A stretch of DNA of 64,000 nucleotides, taken from the IMG/VR virus record IMGVR_UViG_3300036820_000008, positions 1 to 64,000 of that record; one strand, given 5' to 3'. This document shows, one piece after another, positions 48,123 through 55,813 of this stretch. The first letter of the stretch is position 1, and each line of letters starts with the position of its first letter. Origin of the DNA: a virus. Below the pieces are notes generated by a model that was not told the origin of the DNA, made no database searches, and saw only the letters and a program-made list of their open reading frames with translations. The translations under genes and the position numbers were made by a program.

Positions 48123-49127
48123 CTACCGTAGCGCGTCCGGGGTCTTGCTGCCGACCCCGGTGCTGAGGTCTGCGGTGTTAGCGTGCCGGACTCCAACGCC
48201 ATACGCCTGCTCGTTGAACGAGAATGTTGGTGCCTTCCGCCTGCGAGCAGGCTTGCTGTTCTTGGGGTCTTCCTCTGGCACCTCCAGGAACATCTCGGGG
48301 TTGTCATCGCGGAATAGCGCGTCCAGATCATCGACCCTCGAGGCTAGGAGGATCTCGGTTCCTGCCTGTCGGTTGCTCTCGACCTGGCGGAGACGCTGCG
48401 TAAGCCGGGACGTGTACCCATACGCGGCGCTCTTGCGATAGGTGGCCGTTCCCCCGGCAGAGATCTTGGTCGGCTGCTCGCCCCGCTCCTTCGTCGCCTG
48501 GTAGTAAGCGCGCTTGTAGATGCCGCCGACGTGGAACTTGGTCTTGTCGTTCCCCTCGCTGTCCCGCCACATCTCGGTGCCCTCTCGCAGGCCAACCTTC
48601 GACCACCCGTACATGCGAGCGATCTCCAGCCAGTTGTACCCTGCGTTGTGGAGGCGATAGCAGTTCTCGCTCAGTGAGCTGTTCCTGTCGATGCGCGGGA
48701 TCAGCACACCGAGCATGTGCAGGCGGATGGTTGTGTACAGCAGCTCGAAGTAGCGCGCGTCCGACTCGAAGCCGTACACCTTTGCCACCCACACGCCATC
48801 CCTCCAAGCGGTGTACAGGAGAGCGCGGCACCGGCAGTGCCTGGCCACCATGTCGCACAGCGACCCGAAGTAGCCGATAATGTCAGAGTCGCCGCCGATC
48901 TCGACCGTTATGATGATTGGCCTCGTGCGCTGCTCGGCTGGCCGGGAGGCCTCGGCCTGAGTCTCGTCGACTGCGTGCTTGAGCATCAGCGCGTCGGCCA
49001 TCTCGCGATACGATGTGGCCACCTTGGGGTCGGTGTTCGGGTCCTCGGCTACTGCGATCAGCTTGCGGACCTTGCTGAGGACACTGTCGAGTGACATCTC
49101 TCGCCTGTTGTTATCCTGATCGGACAT
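48123..49127 (-). CDS. DUF2786-like protein
   Basis: 334 residues, ATG after AGGAGCAGGAA. N-terminal SLDSVLSKVRKLIAVAEDPN and YREMADALMLKHAVDE match DUF2786-type N-terminal domains. The remainder holds a beta-rich centre and a basic tail (KPARRRKAPTFSF). Function unknown; sometimes near replication genes. Confidence 0.65.
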   Translation of the reverse strand: MSDQDNNRREMSLDSVLSKVRKLIAVAEDPNTDPKVATSYREMADALMLKHAVDETQAEASRPAEQRTRPIIITVEIGGDSDIIGYFGSLCDMVARHCRCRALLYTAWRDGVWVAKVYGFESDARYFELLYTTIRLHMLGVLIPRIDRNSSLSENCYRLHNAGYNWLEIARMYGWSKVGLREGTEMWRDSEGNDKTKFHVGGIYKRAYYQATKERGEQPTKISAGGTATYRKSAAYGYTSRLTQRLRQVESNRQAGTEILLASRVDDLDALFRDDNPEMFLEVPEEDPKNSKPARRRKAPTFSFNEQAYGVGVRHANTADLSTGVGSKTPDALR

Positions 49128-49154
49128 TTCCTGCTCCTCTGTCGTGTGCGGGGC

Positions 49155-49190
49155 TATACCCCTATCCTACCGTATGCACGCCACTAGGGC
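49155..49190 (-). promoter_or_regulatory. Promoter motif upstream of the DUF2786-like gene
   Basis: Minus strand GTGCATACGGTAGGATAGGG, with a TAGGAT -10 and the CATACGG block shared with 48099. Distance to the ATG at 49127 is about 34 bases, so the mRNA has a leader with SD. Confidence 0.55.
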
Positions 49191-49266
49191 TAGGGGTCGG
49201 CGGGGTCCGGGTGGACGCGCTATAGGGTCGGCGTCCACCCGGTAGTCTCGGTATTCGCGGTAGTCG

Positions 49267-49677
49267 TCAGGATTCGGCTGCCTTTGTCTTATCGGGGCAC
49301 CGGCTGCACGGGGCAGACGGCATTCCAGACAGGCGGCCGCATCCTTCGCATCTTTCTGGCTCCTGTGTCCAGGGCCAGATGTCCTCCTTGAGGCCTCTGT
49401 AGAGGAGGCGGGCCATCTCGGTCTCGGTTGTGCGATAGCCTCCTATGCTTGCCTGCCGGAATAGCTCAGCGCAGGCCTCTTGCTCGCTTCCGGTACGTGC
49501 ATGGCTCTGCAGGATGGACAGGAGCTTGTAAGCCATGCTGTGGTGCTCAGCGTTGGCCAGCGGTGCGCTGTTCGGCATTTTGCGGAGGGGAATCCCCTGC
49601 CTCATGTTTCTGGCAAGCTGCTCATGTCCGCCTACCTCGCGGAAGCGACGCCTGTCCTCCTCGCTCATGGCCGCCAC
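49267..49677 (-). CDS. Helical protein with CxxC ending
   Basis: 136 residues: helical body (GHEQLARNMRQGIPLRKMPN ... ETEMARLLYRGLKED) and a C-terminal CEGCGRLSGMPSAPCSRCPD zinc-like site. No family recognised. Confidence 0.6.
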   Translation of the reverse strand: MAAMSEEDRRRFREVGGHEQLARNMRQGIPLRKMPNSAPLANAEHHSMAYKLLSILQSHARTGSEQEACAELFRQASIGGYRTTETEMARLLYRGLKEDIWPWTQEPERCEGCGRLSGMPSAPCSRCPDKTKAAES

Positions 49678-50099
49678 TGCCTCCTTGCCCTGTCATATGC
49701 CTGCGGGGTTACTGGAGGCCAGACCGAAATCGCTGGAGGATCTCCCTCCGTGACATACGTCTCTCCGTGCTGGGAGCAGCTGGCCGGGTCGCCAGTCTGC
49801 ATGGGGCGTGGTGAGTCAAGCTCGTGCCCGCAGCTCATGGGGTAGACGTAGTTGTCCTCGGCCTGGCCGGGGCCGGGTCGAGCTGTGGTATCTCCCTCGT
49901 CCTCTTCTTTGTTATTGTAGAAGATCTGGGCGACTCCTCTTCCGAGGAACTCCTCCATCTCAACCATCGTCAGCGGGTTGGTGTACATCGGGAGGCGCTG
50001 GATGACCCTGCGCCAGTTACCGTCGTTGTCCCAGCGCTCGATCTCAGTGCCGTCCCGCAGGACGATCCTGAATGCGCCCTCTGTTAGTCTATTGTCCAT
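49665..50099 (-). CDS. Hypothetical protein
   Basis: 144 residues: beta-rich N-terminus (TEGAFRIVLRDGTEIERWDN), a middle acidic part and CGHELDSPRPMQTGDPASCS. Overlaps the downstream gene by 13 bases. No family recognised. Confidence 0.6.
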   Translation of the reverse strand: MDNRLTEGAFRIVLRDGTEIERWDNDGNWRRVIQRLPMYTNPLTMVEMEEFLGRGVAQIFYNNKEEDEGDTTARPGPGQAEDNYVYPMSCGHELDSPRPMQTGDPASCSQHGETYVTEGDPPAISVWPPVTPQAYDRARRQWRP

Positions 50100-50394
50100 C
50101 GTCTTTGCCTCTCGGTTTGCTCGGGTAGCTATTAGCCTACTCCACTTGGAGTGCTAGCCGCTAGGGCTTAGCGGTAGCGCGTAGCACTCCCGTAAAGCGG
50201 GCAGAGCTCGCACGTACGGAGATTAGAATCGGGGTTAGGTAGCCCGGTAGGGTCGGGCTTCCGTAGGGCCTTAGCTCGGAGCTACGGGCCGTTTATGGGA
50301 GTGCTGAATTTTGCCCCCTAAAGCCGGGAGAGCCCGGCACCTGACATGGGTGCCGGGCTTCTCGGTGTGGACGGGTGGACGGGCGGTGTGCGGG
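50100..50394. other. Intergenic region with 18-base repeat
   Basis: 295 bases with no gene. Holds TAGCGGT/GCTAGCC-type short repeats typical of spacers in this genome and at 50204-50221 the 18-base GAGCTCGCACGTACGGAG also found at 6593-6610. A GCCGGGAG...CCCGGCACC-like hairpin at 50326-50360 sits before the gene end at 50395. Confidence 0.45.
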
Positions 50395-51399
50395 TCACTC
50401 GTCCGTGGTGTCCTGTGTGGTGTCTTCGCTCGCGGTGTCCTGTGTGGCGTCGGTGGGGGTGTCGTCGGTTGCCTCCGCGTCCGTGGGGGCCTCCGTGAGG
50501 CCTGCGGCAGTTTCGGACTCGGTGAGCCAGTCACTTCTCTGCGGCCGGGGGAGGTGCTTCAGCCACTCGTCACGGTCGGCCGGGAAGTGGTGGATCCACT
50601 GGGCCGCGCACTGCCGGGCCTCAGCGAGCCCGCCGATGCCGGCCAGGATGCCGTTGGGGTCGGAGCCGGTAGGGTCGGCCGGGTTATCGAGGCTGTGGAT
50701 TGCCGCACCGATGGCCTCGACGAGAACGAGTGCGAGGTCACGCTTGGCCTGCCGGGATGCGGACTTGCCAGTGCCTTTGCCCGATCCTGTGCCCTTGGCC
50801 GTGGCCCAGACTCCACCGAGTTTGGCGACGCAGGTGTGGATGTGGACCGCGCCGGTGTATCCGTTCTCGGCCAGCCAGGCGTCGCTGGGGTCGGGGTCGG
50901 TCATCTCCGTGCTGGGGTCCGCTGGGTCGGCCTTGGGGTGCACGGGCTGGGGAGGGGTGCCGCTGGGGTCGTCCTCCTGGGTCCAGGACTCGCGGATCTG
51001 GTCATCCCACAGCTGGCAGATGAGGTCGTGCGGATCCTCCACCAGTGCGGAGCCGGGACGCTCGTAGTCGGACTTCCGCGTGTCACGCTTGAGTATGGGG
51101 CACTTGGGGGTTTCCTCGTCGCCGGTGACGTGAACCTGGAAGTCTCCGTCCTTGAGAACGAAGCTGAGCAGGTCGCGCGGGTCCTCCACTTCGTGGGCCG
51201 GGATCTTGGCCGGGGAGAGCTTGCCGTTCTTGCGGGAGACCCGGATCTTCAGATCCTTGGCCGTGAGCCCGCACTCCGGGCAGCCAGGAAGGCTCGAGGT
51301 TGCTGCTGTGTTCGTCCTTGGGTCCGTGGAGTCACCTTCTGTCTGGGGGATGTAGACCCAGGCCTGGTTCTCACCGGCGCACTCAATGATGGTTGACAT
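50395..51399 (-). CDS. Protein with zinc-like N-terminus and shared C-terminal domain
   Basis: 334 residues. GCPECGLTAK near the start; mostly Asp/Glu/Pro-rich middle; the C-terminal region contains QWIHHFPADRDEWLKHLPRP, which recurs in 57868-58302 (QWVHHFPADRKTWKNFLPVP). No family recognised. Minus-strand TATAGT at 51539-51544 lies upstream. Confidence 0.65.
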   Translation of the reverse strand: MSTIIECAGENQAWVYIPQTEGDSTDPRTNTAATSSLPGCPECGLTAKDLKIRVSRKNGKLSPAKIPAHEVEDPRDLLSFVLKDGDFQVHVTGDEETPKCPILKRDTRKSDYERPGSALVEDPHDLICQLWDDQIRESWTQEDDPSGTPPQPVHPKADPADPSTEMTDPDPSDAWLAENGYTGAVHIHTCVAKLGGVWATAKGTGSGKGTGKSASRQAKRDLALVLVEAIGAAIHSLDNPADPTGSDPNGILAGIGGLAEARQCAAQWIHHFPADRDEWLKHLPRPQRSDWLTESETAAGLTEAPTDAEATDDTPTDATQDTASEDTTQDTTDE

Positions 51400-51716
51400 G
51401 ACTGCCTGCTTTCCTCTGGGGTTGCTGTTTGTTTGCTTTCGGTTGGTTTTCCGGGGGTTTGCTTTTGTTCTTTCGGTTCCTGCTGGTTTCTCGTCAGCCC
51501 GGCGGCTCTTACCTCGTCCCGGGCGGGACGCTAGTCAAACTATACCCTGTGATCGGCCGGTATGGGTAGGGTAGGGGGAGGATTCTTAGGCTCTATTTTC
51601 GACTACTTTGAGTTAGCATACCATGCGGTCTGCCTACGTGCAGTAACGGGTGGCTCCTGGCTGGGGTGTGCCGGTGTGTGCCGGTGTGTGCCGGTGTGTG
51701 CCGGTGCTGGGGTATC
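51400..51716. other. Intergenic spacer with tandem repeat
   Basis: No gene in these 317 bases. Contents: a TATAGT minus-strand -10 (51539-51544) and a 10-base unit (TGTGCCGGTG) repeated four times at 51667-51706, a slipped-strand microsatellite. Confidence 0.6.
51667..51706. repeat. Tandem 10-bp repeat, four copies
   Basis: Unit TGTGCCGGTG, four exact copies, ending GCTGGGG just before the gene at 51717. Probably a polymerase-slippage product. Confidence 0.7.
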
Positions 51717-52310
51717 CTACTGCTCGTACTGGATGTAGTCACGCTTGTGATCGCTCCATCCATCGCGGAGTGTGATCTCGTCCGGCGGGATACAGGTGTG
51801 GCAGAACTTTGTGTGTCGTATGTAGCCGTGTTCCTTTAGCCACTTCTTCGTGGGGACGAGCCAGTATCCTGGGTAGTCTGGATCTGTATGGTCTATGCGC
51901 CATCCCCTGGGTCCTGGCTCGCTCCTGTTTATCTCGCTCCTGTTTCTTTTGTTGCCATTTCTGCTCGCCCTTCTCTCCTCCTCGGCCCATGCGAGCTTGA
52001 TGCTTTCCTGCCAGACCTGGACTATTGCGTCCTTGCGCGTGAATGCCCAGAGGAGATGAATGAATGGCTCTGCCTCTGTTCTCTTGGGCCGACCTGCTCG
52101 GGCATAGTCTCGTTTGATGCCAGGACATCCGGGTAGGTGGATCTTGTATGTGTTCTCGTCGTAGTCTGTGTAGATCATCTGGAGCTCGGGGTATGGGGCT
52201 ATTCGCTGGGCTGGTAGCTCTCCGTTCATTATTGCTATCTCACGGAGGGTGGGGATCATGTTGGCGGTTGATCCGACCTTTTGCTTGAATTCTCTTGATC
52301 CTCTAGGCAT
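51717..52310 (-). CDS. Hypothetical basic protein, leaderless
   Basis: 197 residues. The N-terminal half includes REIAIMNGELPAQRIAPYPE; the middle has a basic stretch (EEERRASRNGNKRNRSE); the end has a CHTC pair. The ATG lies seven bases after a minus-strand TATAAT (52318-52323), so the mRNA is probably leaderless. No family recognised. Confidence 0.6.
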   Translation of the reverse strand: MPRGSREFKQKVGSTANMIPTLREIAIMNGELPAQRIAPYPELQMIYTDYDENTYKIHLPGCPGIKRDYARAGRPKRTEAEPFIHLLWAFTRKDAIVQVWQESIKLAWAEEERRASRNGNKRNRSEINRSEPGPRGWRIDHTDPDYPGYWLVPTKKWLKEHGYIRHTKFCHTCIPPDEITLRDGWSDHKRDYIQYEQ

Positions 52311-52315
52311 AGGCG

Positions 52316-52330
52316 GTATTATACCTCGTC
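52316..52330 (-). promoter_or_regulatory. Leaderless promoter of 51717-52310
   Basis: GAGGTATAATACCGCC on the minus strand; TATAAT at 52318-52323, start codon seven bases downstream. Same as promoters at 53104, 54083 and 60379. Confidence 0.7.
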
Positions 52331-52582
52331 CCGTCCGGGGTCTCGTGCAACGTCTTGTGCATGTTGCGTCCTGCGTTCCCCTCCCTGCCTTCCCCGCTCT
52401 CGCGCGCGTAGGCGCGCGTATATCCCTACCCTAGGGAATTCTACGACTTCTAAACCGTTACAGTAACTTCTCACCTCCTGCAGGAGCGGGTGCTGTGTGG
52501 GGATTGGATGGGGATTGAGCGGGGGTGGAGAGGGGGCTAAATTTCCGTCCGGGCTTGTGGGAGTGTTGATGGGTCCCTTATC

Positions 52583-52599
52583 ATATATTGAGAATATAT
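52583..52599. repeat. AT-rich inverted repeat
   Basis: Perfect ATATATT-GAG-AATATAT hairpin. Much lower GC than the surroundings; a candidate melting or protein-binding site. Confidence 0.5.
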
Positions 52600-52698
52600 A
52601 GTAGGTACGTAAGAAGCTATTGAAGCTAGCGGGTATAGGGTATAGTAACTCACCCGTGCAGTCGTTTTCTGGCACGCAACAGCCGGAAAATTTCCGAA

Positions 52699-52740
52699 GG
52701 GGTATTCAGGGGTATTCAGGGGGTATTTCAGTGGTATTTA
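52699..52740. repeat. GTATTCA repeat array
   Basis: Four tandem units of about 10-12 bases: GGGGTATTCA twice, then GGGGGTATTTCA and GTGGTATTTA. The GTATTCAG core also occurs at 36750-36770 and near 53495-53520. An iteron-like or operator array is possible. Confidence 0.5.
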
Positions 52741-52792
52741 CTGTTATTTCACGTGCTTCGAGGCAGTATAAGCCGTCTTTCGGCTGTTTCGA

Positions 52793-52828
52793 GGTCGTTT
52801 CCAGCCATAATTAACCGTGGAAACGACC
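52793..52828. repeat. 11-bp inverted repeat
   Basis: GGTCGTTTCCA and TGGAAACGACC with a 14-base AT-rich interior (GCCATAATTAACCG). No U-run follows, so operator rather than terminator. Confidence 0.55.
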
Positions 52829-53045
52829 CCTGCACACATGAAAAGTGCATGATTTCAGCGATTTTCGGACGGCTGCACCGCCCACATCGCCGCAGCGTAC
52901 GGGTAGAAATCGTAGGTAGTTTTCGGCCTTTTCGGGAGAAAGCTGTAATCAGTGCCGCAAACCATGTGTGCGCATCTAAATTCGCCCATTTTCAGCACTA
53001 AATCGCCATCTCGAGGGCATAATCTGTCTCAGCAGCAGGCGAGAT

Positions 53046-53075
53046 CGTTAGCGGCGCTAAATAAGAGCCATATGC
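53046..53075 (-). repeat. 30-base control repeat, copy 1 (inverted)
   Basis: On the minus strand: GCATA, four bases, CTCTTATTTAGC then GCCGCTAACG. Shares the halves GCATA and GC-rich GCTAACG block with copies at 53379 and 54148. The core TTAGCGGCGCTAA is near-palindromic. Confidence 0.55.
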
Positions 53076-53097
53076 ATCGGAATCATGGCTGTATTGC

Positions 53098-53115
53098 ATA
53101 CGGTATAATAGGGAC
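53098..53115 (+). promoter_or_regulatory. Promoter of 53126-53338
   Basis: TGCATACGGTATAATAGGG on the plus strand; TATAAT at 53104-53109. The first ATG (53116) lies six bases downstream, but the coding ATG is at 53126 (see findings). Confidence 0.7.
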
Positions 53116-53125
53116 ATGAGCGCCT

Positions 53126-53338
53126 ATGTCAACTTCGATTTTGTACGGCAAACATCACGAGAAACTGGTTTGCCTCAGGATCCAGGCAATTGTACGGCCT
53201 CCAGAAGAGGCTGCCGAATGGCTCCTCGGCGAATTTTATCCTGGTGCAGAGCTCATCAGGGTGAAGCGTGTGGCTGCTGGCGGCAAGCCAGTCAAGATGA
53301 AAGGGCTGCAGAACAGGCCGATTCGCAGACGATCGTAG
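53126..53338 (+). CDS. Small basic protein, paralogue of 53840-54076
   Basis: 70 residues. LYGKHHEKL then AIVRPPEEAAEWLLGEFYPG and AELIRVKRVAAG align with the leaderless gene at 54076. The leaderless ATG at 53116 is in a different frame; the paralogue alignment suggests a one-base shift near codon 8, so the gene is either re-initiated at 53126 or damaged. No family recognised. Confidence 0.55.
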   Translation: MSTSILYGKHHEKLVCLRIQAIVRPPEEAAEWLLGEFYPGAELIRVKRVAAGGKPVKMKGLQNRPIRRRS

Positions 53339-53378
53339 GGGCTCGGGATGTCCGTCCACCGGGTTCTCAGAAACGAAT

Positions 53379-53408
53379 GCATAACGTTCTTAATTAGCGG
53401 CGCTAACG
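53379..53408 (+). repeat. 30-base control repeat, copy 2
   Basis: GCATAACGTTCTTAATTAGC then GGCGCTAACG. Lies between two convergent gene groups (ends 53338 plus and 53511 minus). Confidence 0.6.
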
Positions 53409-53510
53409 GCTGTACCAGAGAATGGAACGACGAGCCTGCTAACGATATCGCCGCAGGCCCGCCGCCGTTTTCGGTTTTTCGGGGTTGTCTATTCAGGTGC
53501 TATTTTTGGC

Positions 53511-53636
53511 CTATTCAGGCTCCTCGCCCATGTCCTCGAGCTGAGCGTAGGCCTCCTCGAGGTCGTCTGCGAGGCCAAAGTCGACGAGTGCCTGGGCCTT
53601 GTCGTCGAATGATAGATCCTTGCCGAGATCGGACAT
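53511..53636 (-). CDS. Small acidic helical protein
   Basis: 41 residues (MSDLGKDLSFDDKAQALVDF GLADDLEEAYAQLED), fully helical. Last of the three-gene leaderless unit 53511-54076. Too short for routine ORF calling; no family recognised. Confidence 0.6.
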   Translation of the reverse strand: MSDLGKDLSFDDKAQALVDFGLADDLEEAYAQLEDMGEEPE

Positions 53637-53642
53637 TTTGCC

Positions 53643-53843
53643 CTACTTTCTTGTTATCTCTAGTGCGATTTTCTCTCTGGTGTGGAGATGCCACTCGTCT
53701 CGAATGGCATCAATGGCGTGATTCTCGTCCAGATTCGTCAGTGCGAACCGGAGAATCTTGTCCAGTCCCTCCTCGTTCAGGAGACCATTGGACGTGATGC
53801 CCTGTAGGTTGTCGATGAGTGCGTCGACCTCATTCTCGGTCAC
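53643..53843 (-). CDS. Small helical protein
   Basis: 66 residues (MTENEVDALIDNLQGITSNG ... TREKIALEITRK), overlapping its neighbour by 4 bases. No family recognised. Confidence 0.6.
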   Translation of the reverse strand: MTENEVDALIDNLQGITSNGLLNEEGLDKILRFALTNLDENHAIDAIRDEWHLHTREKIALEITRK

Positions 53844-54076
53844 CGCTTTGCCCTCCTTACGGGCTTGGCGTCCAGCTTGCGCGCGTCCACCTTGCCGATC
53901 TTCTTTGTGGGGCTGTATGCCGCGCGCTTCGTCAGTAGGAACTCCGCGGAGGGGTACCGCTCGTGTAGGATGTAGGCTGCGACCTCGGGGGTGGGGGTTG
54001 CCACTGCCCGCATGTTAACGATCACAGGTCCACGCTTAGTCTTGCCGTGTATCTCGTAGTCTGCAAGCGCGCTCAT
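53840..54076 (-). CDS. Small basic protein, leaderless
   Basis: 78 residues: MSALADYEIHGKTKRGPVIV NMRAVATPTPEVAAY ... FLLTKRAAYSPTKK and a basic tail. The ATG follows TATAAT (54083-54088) by six bases with no ribosome site, so translation is leaderless. Paralogous to 53126-53338. No family recognised. Confidence 0.65.
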   Translation of the reverse strand: MSALADYEIHGKTKRGPVIVNMRAVATPTPEVAAYILHERYPSAEFLLTKRAAYSPTKKIGKVDARKLDAKPVRRAKR

Positions 54077-54095
54077 AGCTCTATTATACCTCCTG
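54077..54095 (-). promoter_or_regulatory. Leaderless promoter of 53840-54076
   Basis: Minus strand GGAGGTATAATAGAGCTATG; TATAAT at 54083-54088, ATG six bases after. Confidence 0.7.
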
Positions 54096-54147
54096 CACGA
54101 GCGTATGGATAGCTTATATAAGTTCGTTATGCAGTATCCGGGTGTAT

Positions 54148-54177
54148 GCATAAGAGCCTTAATTACCGGCGCTAACG
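54148..54177 (+). repeat. 30-base control repeat, copy 3
   Basis: GCATAAGAGCCTTAATTACC then GGCGCTAACG, 71 bases upstream of the 54076 start. Matches copy 2 except in the variable middle and one base of the palindrome. Confidence 0.6.
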
Positions 54178-54250
54178 AAGTGCATGCCACTGAGAGCATA
54201 TCGTTCCTCGCCGAACGAGCCTCGCGGAGACGCACCACCTCGTGTGGCTG

Positions 54251-54481
54251 TCAGGCCTGGCACTCGCTTATTTCGTGCATCAGACGGGTGCCGTCGATGA
54301 CCGCTTGGTACCACTCTTCGGTACCCCATGTCAGGCCTGCTGTGTCAAGTCGACCGTCGGAGGTGGTCAGGAAGTATGCCTCGCAGGCAGCGTTGGTGTA
54401 AGGTGATCCATACCACTCGGCCGCTGGGCATTCTTCCGGAATGTGCTCTACTGGGCTTGGGCACTCTGAGCATCCTGCCAT
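54251..54481 (-). CDS. Cys-rich small protein
   Basis: 76 residues starting MAGCSECPSPVEHIPEECPA, two Cys pairs suggesting zinc binding; helical rest. No family recognised. Confidence 0.6.
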   Translation of the reverse strand: MAGCSECPSPVEHIPEECPAAEWYGSPYTNAACEAYFLTTSDGRLDTAGLTWGTEEWYQAVIDGTRLMHEISECQA

Positions 54482-54490
54482 GGCTATCTC

Positions 54491-54790
54491 CTAGTCGTTG
54501 AATATGATGACGCGCCAGTCCAGCTTGGTGTCCACTGGCTTGAGGACCCACCACTGGGTGTCATTATCGTTGTCGACTTCGACGCTGTCCAGGACACATA
54601 CAACCTGGTCTTTGCCGTCGTACTGAGACTCCATTGTGAAGCCCTCGTCGCAGGCATCGTCGTACACGCGGCCGAACTGGAAGCCAGCTCGCAGACCAAG
54701 GTCGGATGCCTCGGCGACGTATGATTTGTCCTTCTTGCTCCACGTGAATTTCTTGGAGCTCAGGATGGGCTGTGGCCTGAGTACTGTCAT
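54491..54790 (-). CDS. Hypothetical acidic protein
   Basis: Start placed at MTVLRPQPILSSKKFTWSKK (99 residues). Beta-rich middle ending VDTKLDWRVIIFND. No family recognised. Confidence 0.6.
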   Translation of the reverse strand: MTVLRPQPILSSKKFTWSKKDKSYVAEASDLGLRAGFQFGRVYDDACDEGFTMESQYDGKDQVVCVLDSVEVDNDNDTQWWVLKPVDTKLDWRVIIFND

Positions 54791-54791
54791 G

Positions 54792-54938
54792 TCACACCAT
54801 CGGGATTCCGCGTCGGCGCTGCTGCTCGTAGTCAGCCTCCTGGACTGTGCCGGGAGTGAACTGCTCCGGATTGGCCGCGATGTACTCGAGACTGGCGTCC
54901 GACATGTCGTATATCTCACGATATGTTTTGCTCTGCAT
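54792..54938 (-). CDS. Hypothetical small protein
   Basis: 48 residues (MQSKTYREIYDMSDASLEYI ... RRRGIPMV) whose ATG overlaps the upstream stop (TAATG). Too short for routine ORF calling; well composed. Confidence 0.6.
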   Translation of the reverse strand: MQSKTYREIYDMSDASLEYIAANPEQFTPGTVQEADYEQQRRRGIPMV

Positions 54939-55174
54939 TACTGTGCCTTCCTGATCATCTTGACGTACATCCGGTATACGTACTCGCTGTCGTCGAACTC
55001 GAATGACGTATCTGTGTCGGTGCCGACTACGATTGTGGTGTCTATGTCCTCGAATATCGGATGGCCCTGAATCGTCTGTGCAATGGCCCTAGCCTGCGGC
55101 GATGTGGGGTCCACGAATTCCACCTTGCCATCGAGAATGTCCTCGAGGTAGATGTCCTTGCCGGTGTCTTCCAT
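54938..55174 (-). CDS. Hypothetical small protein
   Basis: Start placed at MEDTGKDIYLEDILDGKVEF (78 residues). Acidic with VVGTDTDTSFEFDDSEYVYR. No family recognised. Confidence 0.6.
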   Translation of the reverse strand: MEDTGKDIYLEDILDGKVEFVDPTSPQARAIAQTIQGHPIFEDIDTTIVVGTDTDTSFEFDDSEYVYRMYVKMIRKAQ

Positions 55175-55196
55175 TGTGCTCCTTTTTATTTGGCTG

Positions 55197-55421
55197 TTAT
55201 TCTGGAATCGGGTAGCTGGCATCCAGCTGCTCTTTGGACGCTCCTAGCGCCCAGTATGCTGCGCGAGCCCTCAGAACGCGCTGTAGGTATTCGTCTGGCG
55301 GAATCTGTCGGTTCATGGCCTCCTTGATCCTTGTGACAGTAGCATCGTCCAGATGCTCGCCATCAGGAATGGAGAAAACATATAGGTGATCGCCATCGGG
55401 GGTGTCGGATTGGCTAGGCAT
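55197..55421 (-). CDS. Hypothetical small protein
   Basis: Start placed at MPSQSDTPDGDHLYVFSIPD (74 residues) after AGAGGAGAACA. Helical C-terminus (QRVLRARAAYWALGASKE). No family recognised. Confidence 0.6.
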   Translation of the reverse strand: MPSQSDTPDGDHLYVFSIPDGEHLDDATVTRIKEAMNRQIPPDEYLQRVLRARAAYWALGASKEQLDASYPIPE

Positions 55422-55501
55422 TGTTCTCCTCTGGGATTGTCCGCTTCCTGTGGACACCATCCTCGCCGGTACTCAGCAACCGGCGGGATGGAATCAACAG
55501 G

Positions 55502-55813
55502 TCAGCCGTGTAGCTGGCTAAGGGTTCTGTCGTAGATCGGGGACATATCCTCGGCACAGTCCTGGGTGCGGATAGCCTCGGCCAGGCTGTGAAGGAGGGC
55601 TGCGACTGTTTCTCGATCGATGCCTTCGCCGAGAGCCATCTTGGCGGCGACGGTAGTGTTGTAGCTGAACATGTCCATGGCGAGGTGTACGTCGCAATCG
55701 TGATCTTCGTTGACACCCATCCACAGAGCGCAGTGGTGACACCACCTGCTTTCGCCGTTGATCTGATGTGGGACGTTCATGACGTCGACGGTATTGTTCT
55801 TGCCGTTTGACAT
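55502..55813 (-). CDS. Hypothetical protein with Cys/His cluster
   Basis: Start placed at MSNGKNNTVDVMNVPHQING (103 residues). CHHCALWMGVNEDHDCDVH is a likely zinc site; C-terminal helix (MALGEGIDRETVAALLHSLA). Shares a base with the upstream gene stop. Confidence 0.6.
   Translation of the reverse strand: MSNGKNNTVDVMNVPHQINGESRWCHHCALWMGVNEDHDCDVHLAMDMFSYNTTVAAKMALGEGIDRETVAALLHSLAEAIRTQDCAEDMSPIYDRTLSQLHG

Larger units (their letters stand above)
52331..53103. other. Gene-free repeat-rich control region
   Basis: More than 700 bases with no convincing gene on either strand. Contains an AT-rich inverted repeat (52583-52599), a GTATTCA array (52699-52740), an 11-bp inverted repeat (52793-52828), two copies of a TATAGG/TATAGT plus-strand -10 near 52625-52640, and an inverted copy of the 30-base repeat at 53046-53075. 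A control or origin region is plausible. Confidence 0.55.

Noticed and set aside
50311-51396. Plus-strand frame of 361 codons
   Set aside because: Antisense of 50395-51399; Arg/Gly-rich mirror of Pro/Asp-rich codons.
51667-51706. Possible CRISPR or iteron array
   Set aside because: Perfect 10-bp tandem units without spacers; simple slippage repeat.
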